Source: an uncultured Bacteroides sp. (GTDB taxonomy: Bacteria; Bacteroidota; Bacteroidia; Bacteroidales; Bacteroidaceae). From it: a stretch of DNA of 33,426 bases. Position 1 is the stretch's first letter; every line of letters begins with the position of its first letter. Made by a program: the position numbers and the translations under genes. Location of the stretch: positions 1 to 33,426 of the forward strand of contig CAKUYM010000013.1 of assembly GCA_934716785.1 (NCBI GenBank), read 5' to 3'. Shown here one piece after another: positions 8,578 through 15,951 of this stretch. The notes below the pieces were generated by a model. It searched no databases, was not told the DNA's origin, and saw only the letters and a program-made list of their open reading frames with translations.

Positions 8578-8585
8578 CAAATATA
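8578..8585 (-). promoter_or_regulatory. -7 box of the PLP-enzyme operon
   Basis: Minus-strand TATATTTG matches TAnnTTTG. No good TTTG occurs 19-21 nt upstream, so only the -7 element is well supported. It predicts a start near 8571 and a leader of about 45 nt, too short for a SAM riboswitch. Confidence 0.5.
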
Positions 8586-8739
8586 GATATAAAATTCAAT
8601 CCAAGTAATAGGCGTAGACAAAATGTTTACAATGCATGCATTATTTAGAATAATATTCTATAAGCCAAAGGCATAAATATCCATCACCGGATGATTATTC
8701 TTTAAGAAAGGCCTAATACAGTGTTATTTTCTATTTCTG

Positions 8740-8753
8740 CCAATATATATTGG
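8740..8753. promoter_or_regulatory. 14-bp perfect palindrome over the regulator promoter
   Basis: CCAATATATATTGG is its own reverse complement and covers the -33 box of the promoter for the LuxR-type regulator. This position suits a repressor or autoregulatory operator. AT-rich palindromes can arise by chance, but the GC-clamped ends and exact symmetry favour a site. Confidence 0.4.
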
Positions 8754-8780
8754 GCAAATTGTTCGCCTATTGTAATTTTG
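8749..8780 (+). promoter_or_regulatory. Promoter of the LuxR-type response regulator
   Basis: ATTG (8749-8752), a 20-nt spacer and a perfect -7 box TAATTTTG (8773-8780) fit the Bacteroides consensus. Transcription would begin near 8787, about 40 nt before the ATG. Confidence 0.65.
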
Positions 8781-8828
8781 CCGCCATCAATCCACAGTAA
8801 AAATCATCCACAGGAATAGAGGACAGCA

Positions 8829-9479
8829 ATGAATACCGATCTAACATTTATAATCGCAGACAATCAGGATATAACCAGAAGAGGAATGCATGGATATATT
8901 TCTGACCTATTCGGAGAATGCCGTACCGAGGACGTGATGGACAAACTGCAGCTTGTCCAAATCTTGACAAAATATAATGAAGGAATTGTCATTCTTGATT
9001 ATACACTGTTCGACATGAATGGCATAGAAGAGTTGCTCATTATAGAAAAACGCTTTCCGGACGCCCGCTGGCTATTATTCTCAAATGAACTGAGTGAGGA
9101 CTTTATCCGGAGACTGAGTATAGAAAAGAATATAGGTATGGTTCTTAAGGAGAACTCCGGTGAGGAAATCCGCTCCGCATTGAGATGTATGGCTCATGGA
9201 GAGTGCTTTCTTTGTCATCAGATAACCAGCCTGCTGATAAGTAAACCCAACAAACCGGAAACGCATTCTATCCTCACCGCCACGGAAATAGATGTCCTCA
9301 GACTGATAGCCCGCGGCAAATCCGTTAAGGAAATAGCTTTGGAGAGGACTTCAAGCATTCATACCATAGTTACCCACAAGAAAAATATATTCAGGAAGTT
9401 GGGGGTAAACAATGTGTATGAAGCGACAAAATACGCCTTACGCGCAGGCTTGGTAGAGATGGTGGAGTATTATATATAA
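8829..9479 (+). CDS. NarL/FixJ-type response regulator with LuxR HTH
   Basis: This 216-aa two-domain regulator has an N-terminal receiver (about 5-120) with acidic D11 and D14 near the start, the likely phospho-acceptor D57 in VILDYTLFD, S85 in the usual Thr/Ser position and K107 in VLKEN. The C-terminal LuxR-type helix-turn-helix (about 148-206) shows LTATEIDVLRLIARGKS, VKEIA and HKKNIFRKLGV, all typical. No sensor kinase gene is in the window, so it is an orphan regulator. It is divergent from the sulfur PLP operon and convergent with the efflux operon, with only 42 nt and no visible terminator between the stop codons. Targets unknown; its own promoter carries a palindrome. Confidence 0.93.
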   Translation: MNTDLTFIIADNQDITRRGMHGYISDLFGECRTEDVMDKLQLVQILTKYNEGIVILDYTLFDMNGIEELLIIEKRFPDARWLLFSNELSEDFIRRLSIEKNIGMVLKENSGEEIRSALRCMAHGECFLCHQITSLLISKPNKPETHSILTATEIDVLRLIARGKSVKEIALERTSSIHTIVTHKKNIFRKLGVNNVYEATKYALRAGLVEMVEYYI

Positions 9480-9521
9480 TACCCCTAATCATAGAGACAT
9501 CAAACCAAATAAGGACAACCG

Positions 9522-11171
9522 TCAAGTTGGCAATTTTCGTTTAGGATACGGAACAACAAGCACGAATATCATACAAATCAAGCCGGCATAGATTGTCCAG
9601 CCCGCCATTTCCTTGAGAGCGGAGAGTGTGGCTTGCACCTGAATCCGTCCTTTGGTGGATATGGCAGCCATATTACGGGCTTCCGTCTCACTTTTCCCCT
9701 GATACTTCATTCCTCTGACCGTGCCGAGGAAAGAGGCGGAAGCATCGGGATTCAACATATCTACATTCTGGGCGTAGCGGGTGATGTAGTGCTGCTGCCG
9801 TTCTTGGAAAACGTTCGAATAGATCGCTCCCCCGATGCTCGGACCAAGTACCATACGGACGGTAAGCATGATGCATACCCAAGTGGAAAGGTACTTGAAG
9901 GGCATGCGCTGATTGGCATAAGCAGCCGTCAGGGCATAGAGAATCATCATGCCGGTGGCACGGATAATGACCGCATACTTCAAGCGCTCATACATCCCCG
10001 CCGTCTGCACTTCAAAATACATGAAGACGGCCGACAAGGAGAGGAAGAAGAAGCCAAGGGCAAAAAGATATTTGAAGTGCAGTCCCTTGCCGCCCAGTAT
10101 CATGCCTATCGCGGCACCGATGGCATAGCCCACCATGCACCAGTTGCCCAACGAGGCATTCTGCAGATTGTCGAGATGCATCCCCACACCGGCAAATACA
10201 TTGACAAACATGGCACTGGAGTTGACAATCATCAGCAGCAGATAGAGCAAGGCTCCCATGCGGATGGTGTGCAACTTGAATGCATCCAGCAAGACGTAGG
10301 GCGACCGGCGGGTGACGTCCATATAAAGGAATATCCCGGCAAAAAGGATGCACACGGCAGTTGCCCAACGGATGGAGTTGTCGTCATACCAGTCGAGCAC
10401 CTTGCCATACACCAGCACATAAGTGAGGCACGTCAGCGAGATGCAAAACGCGGTAACATTGCCGAACTTGCGGAAATTGATGGGAAAACGCCCCGGAAAT
10501 TTATAATTGGGCATGGTGATAAATATGATAAGGATAGATATCAGCAGAATCCCCATCATGAAGTAGTACACGTATTTCCAATCATATTCAAAGGACAGCC
10601 AAGCCGTCAGTGCCGTGCCCGACTGCCCTAAGATCATAAAAAACAGATAAACACCCGGCTGGCTCACACATCTCTCGATGTCCAGCTTATCCCAACCGGC
10701 AGCGTCTCCCGGCTCCAGACCGGGGGTTATATTACGGGTGGCTTCCATGCCACCGGCATACCATATTAATGTAAACAGGTTGACCATCATCAGCACCATG
10801 CGCAAAAAGCCGGTCAGCAGGCTGCAAAGCGCCAACAGGAAAATGCTGTCGGTCTTGGCACAGATATAGCTGAATATATACATGAAGGCGAACCCTACAA
10901 TGCACATCATCTTCTCCCGGCGTACACATACCAGCCGATAGAGGAACGGGGCAAACGCCGCCATGCCGATGGAGGTCACAAAGTTGGCAAACTGGAGGTG
11001 CTCGGAAATAATGCCGAGCCCGCTCATCATCTCGGTGCTGTTCACCGAATACACTCCGCCCACCGTAAGAATCGGCAGGAAGAAAAACAGCAGGATGATA
11101 ATGCCCAACGGCTTGGGCATCCAGTCATAAAAAGGATAATTCTTAGGAAATGAAGGCATCGAATCAGTCAT
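9522..11171 (-). CDS. MFS drug:H+ antiporter, EmrB-like (DHA2-type)
   Basis: This 549-aa inner-membrane protein has about 14 hydrophobic segments, beginning with PLGIIILLFFFLPILTVGG, as in the DHA2/EmrB branch of the major facilitator superfamily. A hydrophilic loop (about 146-170) separates early helices, and a second soluble stretch (about 450-505) precedes the last helix, which ends in a basic tail. Its ATG follows the TAA of the HlyD-type gene with no intervening base, pointing to translational coupling. With HlyD and TolC neighbours it would form a tripartite pump that exports a toxic compound from inner membrane or cytoplasm through the outer membrane. The substrate is not evident. Sequence is diverged from classical EmrB, so the exact subfamily is less certain than the role. 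Confidence 0.85.
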   Translation of the reverse strand: MTDSMPSFPKNYPFYDWMPKPLGIIILLFFFLPILTVGGVYSVNSTEMMSGLGIISEHLQFANFVTSIGMAAFAPFLYRLVCVRREKMMCIVGFAFMYIFSYICAKTDSIFLLALCSLLTGFLRMVLMMVNLFTLIWYAGGMEATRNITPGLEPGDAAGWDKLDIERCVSQPGVYLFFMILGQSGTALTAWLSFEYDWKYVYYFMMGILLISILIIFITMPNYKFPGRFPINFRKFGNVTAFCISLTCLTYVLVYGKVLDWYDDNSIRWATAVCILFAGIFLYMDVTRRSPYVLLDAFKLHTIRMGALLYLLLMIVNSSAMFVNVFAGVGMHLDNLQNASLGNWCMVGYAIGAAIGMILGGKGLHFKYLFALGFFFLSLSAVFMYFEVQTAGMYERLKYAVIIRATGMMILYALTAAYANQRMPFKYLSTWVCIMLTVRMVLGPSIGGAIYSNVFQERQQHYITRYAQNVDMLNPDASASFLGTVRGMKYQGKSETEARNMAAISTKGRIQVQATLSALKEMAGWTIYAGLICMIFVLVVPYPKRKLPT

Positions 11172-12263
11172 TTAGAGTTTAGCTTTTACCACCACCATCA
11201 TGCCTGCCGCAAGCCGTTCGTTATCTTCTTTAGACAGATCCGTGAAGTCAATGCGCACAGGGATGCGCTGCTGTATCTTCACGAAGTTGCCCGCCGAATT
11301 GTCCGTAGGCACCAACGAATACTTGGAGCCGGTTGCCCCTGAGATGGATGTCACCTTTCCCGTGAACTCCTTGCCGCTGATGGCATCTACCGTAACAGAC
11401 ACCTCCTGTCCGATATGCAGATTCTCGATCTGCGTCTCCTTATAGTTCGCCACAATCCACTTCTGAGTATCGGGAAGAATATACGTAATCGTCTGCCCTG
11501 CCGAAATGAACTGCCCTTCCTCCAACGCCCGACGACCGAGCTTACCGTCGCAAGGAGCTACCACAACGGTATAAGAGAGGTTCAGACGTGCCATTTCGAG
11601 CGCTGCCGTTGCCCGTTGGATAGCGGCTTCGGTACTCACACGGCGGTAAGACACCTCATCCACGCCGGAGAGGGCAGCCTTCTTCTGTCTCTGCACCGCT
11701 TCCAGTTTCTTGCGTGTAGCCTCATAATCCGTCACAATCTGTTCGAGCTGGATGGGAGTCGCCGCATTCCGCTTCACCAGATTCTCATATCGTTTCCGGT
11801 CTTTCTCCAGTTTGGCAAGGCGCACCTCAATCTCGGCAATGGAGGCATCATACACGGATGCAGTCGTCTGCGTGGTATTCAACGTGGCATTAATCACCGT
11901 AGCACCTGCCTGAGCATCTTTCAGTGCGGCTTCGGCCTCCATTACGCGGATTTTATATTCGCGGTCGTCGAGCACCATCAGGGTATCCCCTTTATGCACC
12001 TCCTGATGTTCGGTGAAATATATCTTGTCGATATATCCGGATGCACGCAAGTTGATAGGCGACACATATTGCTCTATCTGCGCGTCATTGCTGGTTTCCG
12101 TCCGGCTATAACTCAGGAAAAGGCAAACCACCTCGATTACTCCCCACACAATAATAGCCACGCCCAAAAAGCTGACTGCAATCTGCCAACGGCGAAGTTT
12201 CTTCATTTTCTTCGCTTGCTCCTGATGAGTAGCGGAAGGAATATTGTTTTCCATTGTTTCCAT
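11172..12263 (-). CDS. HlyD/EmrA-family membrane fusion protein
   Basis: This 363-aa periplasmic adaptor links the MFS pump to the TolC channel. A cytoplasmic N-tail rich in Lys (about 19-25) precedes one transmembrane helix (about 26-50). A biotinyl-lipoyl-like half (about 66-100, with SGYIDKIYF, GDTLMVLDDREY) follows, then a long coiled-coil hairpin (about 105-215, heptad-like EAALKDA and LEKDRKRYENLVKRNAAT) and the second lipoyl half (VVAPCDGKLGRRALEEGQFI). The beta-barrel has QKWIVANYKETQIENLHIGQ and VTVDAISGKEFTGKV. This order matches EmrA/HlyD_D23 proteins. The 72-nt gap to the upstream tolC gene holds two small tandem repeats. An internal Met4 is an alternative start. Confidence 0.92.
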   Translation of the reverse strand: METMENNIPSATHQEQAKKMKKLRRWQIAVSFLGVAIIVWGVIEVVCLFLSYSRTETSNDAQIEQYVSPINLRASGYIDKIYFTEHQEVHKGDTLMVLDDREYKIRVMEAEAALKDAQAGATVINATLNTTQTTASVYDASIAEIEVRLAKLEKDRKRYENLVKRNAATPIQLEQIVTDYEATRKKLEAVQRQKKAALSGVDEVSYRRVSTEAAIQRATAALEMARLNLSYTVVVAPCDGKLGRRALEEGQFISAGQTITYILPDTQKWIVANYKETQIENLHIGQEVSVTVDAISGKEFTGKVTSISGATGSKYSLVPTDNSAGNFVKIQQRIPVRIDFTDLSKEDNERLAAGMMVVVKAKL

Positions 12264-12270
12264 ACTTTAT

Positions 12271-12299
12271 ATGATTCGTTTTTTATGATTCGATTTTTT
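12271..12299. repeat. Two direct copies of ATGATTCG + T-run
   Basis: ATGATTCGTTTTTT (12271-12284) is followed at once by ATGATTCGATTTTTT (12285-12299). The pair sits 7-35 bp upstream of the hlyD-type start codon. The T-runs are A-runs in the mRNA, so the repeat could affect translation initiation or slip during replication. Confidence 0.6.
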
Positions 12300-12305
12300 A
12301 GTTGC

Positions 12306-12341
12306 GTATTATGTGTATTATACGTATTACGCGTATTATTT
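12306..12341. repeat. Four tandem 9-bp units (GTATTAnnn)
   Basis: GTATTATGT, GTATTATAC, GTATTACGC and GTATTATTT lie end to end, each with GTATTA followed by three variable bases. The last unit overlaps the stop codon of the tolC-family gene. Together with the adjacent direct repeat it fills most of the gap between the channel and adaptor genes. It may be a small variable-number repeat. Confidence 0.65.
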
Positions 12342-13667
12342 GATTAATGATTCTATCTGACCGGTCAGTTTGAGCAGCATCAGGTTGGTGATCCGATAAC
12401 TATAATGTGCATTGATATAATTGTTCTGCGCTTCGCTCATCCGCATCTCGTCTTGCAGCACCTCGGTCATCGAGGCGATGCCTTCCCGATAGCGGTCGGA
12501 AGTGACGGTGTACACGTCTTCCGCCAACAGATAGTTATCTTTCTGCTTTTTAAAGTTGCGCTGATTGTTCATCAAGTCGTTCACCGCATTCAAGTATTGG
12601 GTCTGAAGATTCTTCCGGGCGTCTTCCCATGCCAGTTTTTTGTTTTCGATGTCAATCATCGCCTTCCTTATTTTATAGGTCTTGTCCAGTCCGTCGAAAA
12701 TAGGGACACGCAAAGTCAGTCCCAAGCCGTAGGAACGGAACCAGTGGTTGGGCGGTCCGGAGTGAAACCAGTGATAGCCCTTATCGGTATAAGCCGCATA
12801 CCGCCAGTTGCCCGTCAAGCTGAGGGAAGGGATATATCCGTTGCTCACCATGCGCTTCTGCCGCTCCGCCAGTTTCACCTGCGACTGTGTCAGTTGAAGT
12901 TCGTAAAGATTCTCCGACAGACCGGTCAGAGCCACCGTCGTGATGCTGTCTGTATTTACCGGTGTCAGGGCGATTTCTTTTTCAGCGGGATAGTCCATGA
13001 CGTACTTCAGCATATTGAGTTGCTGCTTCATCATCGCCTGCGCATTGTCATACTGCACCTCCAGATTTTCCAGATTGATATTCACCCTTTTCAGGTCTAC
13101 CTCCATCGACATTCCGTTGTCGAAGAAAGCCTGGGTAATGTCACGCAGTTCCTTCAAGCGGTTGATATTCGCCTTTATCAGCACTATCTGCTCGGCAGTG
13201 ACCTGTCCGAGATAGTACATCTTACTGATTTGCAGGATGATGTCCTCACGCGCCTTGCCGTAGGACAAGCGGCTGTTCTCCTCCATGATTTTGGCGATGG
13301 ACATGGAAGTGTACAAAGTCTGATTGAAAAGCGGCATCTGCATTTCCAGTCCGGCTACGGCAGAGTGCTGCAATGTATGGGTGATATTGTAAGGAACGCC
13401 GTAAGACGAGCCGTCCGTCACAGATACCGGCGGATCGAAGTTATTGTTATAAGCAGCCACGGCATTGATCTGCGGCAACAGTCTCGCCCGATTTTCCGAA
13501 ACACCGTATTTGCTCTTCTGCATCTCCTTGCGCTTGCTCTCCAACGACAGGTTGTTATCTATACCTATCCGCAGGCAATCCTCCAATGTAAGGGTCTCTA
13601 CCCCCTGTGCTTTTCCATTCGCGACAAACAAACTGAAAAAAGAAAAAATAAACAGTAGCCTCTTCAT
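12336..13667 (-). CDS. TolC-family outer-membrane efflux channel
   Basis: The 443-aa product is an outer-membrane factor for the pump encoded by the next two genes. The chosen start gives a regular signal peptide (MKRLLFIFSFFSLFVANGKA) with cleavage near residue 20; the longer frame from 13715 starts above the predicted transcription start and is rejected. The two repeated OEP halves are visible: LTLEDCLRIGIDNNLSL near the N-terminus, then NINLENLEVQYDNAQAMM, and in the second half LRVPIFDG and RYREGIASMTEVLQDE, with long alpha-helical stretches. Length is normal. It is first in the operon tolC - hlyD - MFS, and is preceded by the palindrome array. Confidence 0.93.
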   Translation of the reverse strand: MKRLLFIFSFFSLFVANGKAQGVETLTLEDCLRIGIDNNLSLESKRKEMQKSKYGVSENRARLLPQINAVAAYNNNFDPPVSVTDGSSYGVPYNITHTLQHSAVAGLEMQMPLFNQTLYTSMSIAKIMEENSRLSYGKAREDIILQISKMYYLGQVTAEQIVLIKANINRLKELRDITQAFFDNGMSMEVDLKRVNINLENLEVQYDNAQAMMKQQLNMLKYVMDYPAEKEIALTPVNTDSITTVALTGLSENLYELQLTQSQVKLAERQKRMVSNGYIPSLSLTGNWRYAAYTDKGYHWFHSGPPNHWFRSYGLGLTLRVPIFDGLDKTYKIRKAMIDIENKKLAWEDARKNLQTQYLNAVNDLMNNQRNFKKQKDNYLLAEDVYTVTSDRYREGIASMTEVLQDEMRMSEAQNNYINAHYSYRITNLMLLKLTGQIESLIK

Positions 13668-13691
13668 AAATATGTGTTCTATAATCGGCTG

Positions 13692-13699
13692 CAAATTTA
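13692..13699 (-). promoter_or_regulatory. -7 box of the efflux operon
   Basis: Minus-strand TAAATTTG matches TAnnTTTG exactly and puts the start near 13685, 18 nt before the tolC ATG. The expected TTTG at 19-21 nt upstream is absent (TTCG lies at the shorter spacing of about 14), so the promoter may need an activator. Confidence 0.5.
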
Positions 13700-13819
13700 G
13701 CAGGTTACGACACACGAAGAGTATCCATATACAGACTCATTCTATTCATATTTTCCTTTTTTCCAATGAAGATCCAAGACTCTATAAAGCCTCAATTTCC
13801 ATGCTACAATTCTCAAAGC

Positions 13820-13929
13820 ATTCTCATCGCAATGAGAATATTTTCTCACCGTGATGAGAAAAAATACTCATCGTGATGAGAAAATAGTTCCATCGCGATG
13901 AGAATAAATTCCCATACCTATGAGTATTT
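13820..13929. repeat. Five phased 22-bp palindromic repeats
   Basis: Five units follow each other with an exact period of 22 bp: 13820-13841, 13842-13863, 13864-13885, 13886-13907 and 13908-13929. Dyad centres fall at 13829.5, 13851.5, 13873.5, 13895.5 and 13917.5. The shared core is close to TTCTCATCGTGATGAGAA. Unit 1 has perfect 8-bp arms (ATTCTCAT/ATGAGAAT), unit 3 has CTCATC-GT-GATGAG, unit 4 has the palindrome CATCGCGATG but a one-base-shorter left arm, and unit 5 is the most decayed. A further half-unit, ATTCTCAAAGC, precedes the array at 13809-13819. It starts 8 nt past the DUF6078 stop and ends about 120 bp upstream of the efflux -7 box. Two helical turns per unit place all dyads on one DNA face. 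Confidence 0.9.
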
Positions 13930-13937
13930 TCACGTTC

Positions 13938-14375
13938 TTACGACCAGTCATATTTGTCTACATAACCATCGAATGCAGGCTTTGCACTAATCCCGTATTG
14001 CCGGAAAATATCAGCTATCTGCTCCTGCTCGATCGGATGCAGCAACCGTTCCTTATTCAAGATACGATAGTACATGCTGCGCCCCATCAACGAATATATC
14101 TCCTTACGAATGGCAACAGCCGTGGCGTGTGGAATATCATCCAGCAAATGGCTCATCCCAAAAGCAAAGTGCGTGGTTTCATTTAATTTAAAGTAATCGC
14201 ACTCAGCCTCTTTCCCGGCTACGTATTGCGGGTTCACTATCGTATAGTAAGGGAGTTTTTGCGAAACGCTAAGTGCGACCTGATAACGGAGACAATTGCC
14301 ACGGCGAGGACATTTATTGTGGGCGCAATACAAGAAACTTTTAGGCACATTGCTGTAACTGTTTTTTTTGTTCAT
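13938..14375 (-). CDS. DUF6078 family protein
   Basis: This 145-aa cytoplasmic protein of unknown function resembles the Bacteroidales DUF6078 family. Near the N-terminus it has a Cys cluster, C17-x4-C22-x5-C28, with C59 later (AECDYF), which could bind zinc or an iron-sulfur cluster. The middle has HFAFGMSHLLDDIPH, and the C-terminal half (about 85-135) is helical with RKEIYSLMGRSMYYRILN, which might contact DNA or RNA. There is no signal peptide or membrane segment. It has its own strong promoter and is upstream of the efflux operon on the same strand, separated by the palindrome array. The arrangement suggests that it could control or sense for the pump, but that is inference only. Confidence 0.75.
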   Translation of the reverse strand: MNKKNSYSNVPKSFLYCAHNKCPRRGNCLRYQVALSVSQKLPYYTIVNPQYVAGKEAECDYFKLNETTHFAFGMSHLLDDIPHATAVAIRKEIYSLMGRSMYYRILNKERLLHPIEQEQIADIFRQYGISAKPAFDGYVDKYDWS

Positions 14376-14406
14376 ATAGTATGTGTTTTTATAAATGGTA
14401 ATGCAT

Positions 14407-14437
14407 CAAAGGTAATGAAAAAACAAAATGCTACAAA
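14407..14437 (-). promoter_or_regulatory. Promoter of the DUF6078 gene
   Basis: TTTG (14437-14434), a 19-nt spacer and TACCTTTG (14414-14407) on the minus strand form a near-ideal Bacteroides promoter. The start would be near 14400, about 25 nt before the ATG. Confidence 0.75.
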
Positions 14438-14938
14438 TAATCAGGATAGCCGGCACAAAATAAAAACAACATTTATAAACGTAGCCGATTACACATTTGT
14501 TCACACCCGTTGCTTAAAATAAGATAAAACAAGAGAAACGAATGCATAAATATGTATATTTATATACAGGTATGCGTACTTTTGCAGCGCAAGTTTGAAT
14601 AATTTACAACAGAGAGAAACAAAATAATAATAAAGATAGAGAAAATGCTCATTTTTCATAAAATATAGAGTTATTCTCTTACAAATACACATATTTTGCA
14701 AGAAATATGCCCTATTTACTCAAAACACAAAGATGCAACATCTTCATATATCTTTAATAATTAGACTATTTTTTCTCCTTTACTGATTCAAAAAACGACA
14801 TATATAACAAGAAAAAAGCCATACTGACAAAATATGGGTCATGACTTTCGATTGGTTTGTTTTCGGGATTTTTTTGAAAAAAGTTATTAAAAACGAAAGA
14901 ACGAATAATAAGAAACATATTAGAGTATTTTTTAAATT
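14438..14938. other. AT-rich stretch without a convincing gene, upstream of the ABC modules
   Basis: About 500 bp of very AT-rich DNA lies between the divergent DUF6078 promoter and the first ABC gene. Reading frames inside are short and of low-complexity composition, and I accept none. It holds one plus-strand -7 box (14577-14584), A/T runs, and a weak stem CCATA/TATGG near 14820-14837. No intrinsic terminator is visible. Confidence 0.6.
14577..14584 (+). promoter_or_regulatory. Candidate -7 box for the ABC-module operon
   Basis: TACTTTTG followed by CAGCGC matches TAnnTTTG. The -33 region shows only TATG at a 22-nt spacing. If used, the transcript would carry a leader of about 350 nt before the first ATPase gene. 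A nearer weak variant, TTGGTTTG (14852-14859), is a less likely alternative. Confidence 0.4.
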
Positions 14939-15880
14939 ATGACAGAACCGATTGTTCGAATAGAACATTTGTCCCACCGGTACAGCGTCCAATGGGCCAT
15001 TCGCGATATCAACATCGAAATCAGCAAAAATGGCGTGTACGGTCTTTTAGGCTCAAACGGAGCCGGTAAATCCACCACTATGAATATCATGTGTGGTGTA
15101 TTGAACCAAACAGAAGGAGAAGTTTACTTGAACGGAATCAACTTACGTGAGAATCCGGTAGAAGCCAAAAAGAACATTGGTTTCCTTCCGCAAACTCCGC
15201 CATTGTATCCCGAGGCAACTGTGGACGAATACCTTACTTACTGCGCGCAGCTCCGCCAAGTGGAAAAATCACGCATCCGTGACATGGTGGAAACAGCCAA
15301 GCAGAAATGCGGCATCGCCCACTTCAGCAAACGACTCATCAGCGCACTTTCAGGAGGTTACCAGCAGCGCGTAGGCATCGCCCAAGCCATTGTGCACAAC
15401 CCGCGTTTCGTTGTGCTGGACGAACCGACCAACGGACTTGACCCCAACCAAATTATCGAAATCAGACAACTCATCAAAGAAATAGCAGCCGACCGCGCCG
15501 TAATGCTCTCCACACACATCCTCTCGGAGGTGCAAGCCGTATGCGACGAGATCAAAATGATAGAGCACGGCAACGTGGTATTCTCAGGAACAATTCAGGA
15601 ATTCAACAACTATGTCACTCCAAGCACCTTTATCGCCGTATTGGAAAATCCGCCTGCCATCGAGGTGTTGCGCCAGATTCCGGGCATCACGGAGGTGGAA
15701 CATATCACTTCTACCCGTTTCCGTCTTCACTTTGCCGACACTGACGCCAATATGGTGGAACGCATGGCCGAGCTGAGTGTACAAAACGGATGGAAAGCAA
15801 GCGAGATTATCCCCGAGCACGATTCACTGGACATCGTTTTTGCGCAGTTATCGGGCAAAAAGGCGAAACAGCAATCATAA
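14939..15880 (+). CDS. GldA-like ABC transporter ATP-binding protein, copy 1
   Basis: This 313-aa ATPase powers the membrane protein encoded just downstream. All nucleotide-binding motifs are intact: Walker A GSNGAGKST (38-46), Q-loop Q85 in FLPQTPPLY, signature LSGGYQQR (137-144), Walker B VVLDEP (158-163) and H193 in STHIL. The start MTEPIVRIEHLSHRYS aligns with the start of the second copy. The C-terminal extension of about 80 residues after the ATPase core is common in GldA and other ABC-2 exporters' ATPases. The best family match is the GldA type of Bacteroidetes. Members of this lineage act in gliding motility only in gliding species; here the role is unknown. Confidence 0.92.
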   Translation: MTEPIVRIEHLSHRYSVQWAIRDINIEISKNGVYGLLGSNGAGKSTTMNIMCGVLNQTEGEVYLNGINLRENPVEAKKNIGFLPQTPPLYPEATVDEYLTYCAQLRQVEKSRIRDMVETAKQKCGIAHFSKRLISALSGGYQQRVGIAQAIVHNPRFVVLDEPTNGLDPNQIIEIRQLIKEIAADRAVMLSTHILSEVQAVCDEIKMIEHGNVVFSGTIQEFNNYVTPSTFIAVLENPPAIEVLRQIPGITEVEHITSTRFRLHFADTDANMVERMAELSVQNGWKASEIIPEHDSLDIVFAQLSGKKAKQQS

Positions 15881-15951
15881 AACAACGAATAAATCACATC
15901 CGAACGAATTTTATCACAAGAATATCTCTGGCATATATTGTATATTAAGAT

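Noticed and set aside
8527..8580. 18-codon N-terminal extension of the Cys/Met-metabolism enzyme
   Set aside because: It begins above the predicted transcription start and adds a sequence unlike the family.
9633..10631. 332-codon plus-strand frame opposite the MFS gene
   Set aside because: His/Gly/Gln-rich translation typical of an antisense shadow of membrane-protein codons.
12405..13658. 417-codon plus-strand frame opposite the tolC-family gene
   Set aside because: It is the mirror of a gene with a signal peptide and OEP motifs; the product has no recognisable domain and its start lies inside the other gene.
13820..13929. Repeat array as a CRISPR
   Set aside because: Period is 22 bp with no unique spacers, units are palindromic and diverged, and no cas gene is present.
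14501..14701. 66-codon minus-strand frame in the AT-rich stretch
   Set aside because: Tyr/Leu/Ile-rich low-complexity product, no promoter at a proper distance; best explained by AT-rich DNA.
14780..14992. 70-codon minus-strand frame overlapping the start of the first ATPase gene
   Set aside because: It overlaps the supported ATPase start and has no promoter or family features.
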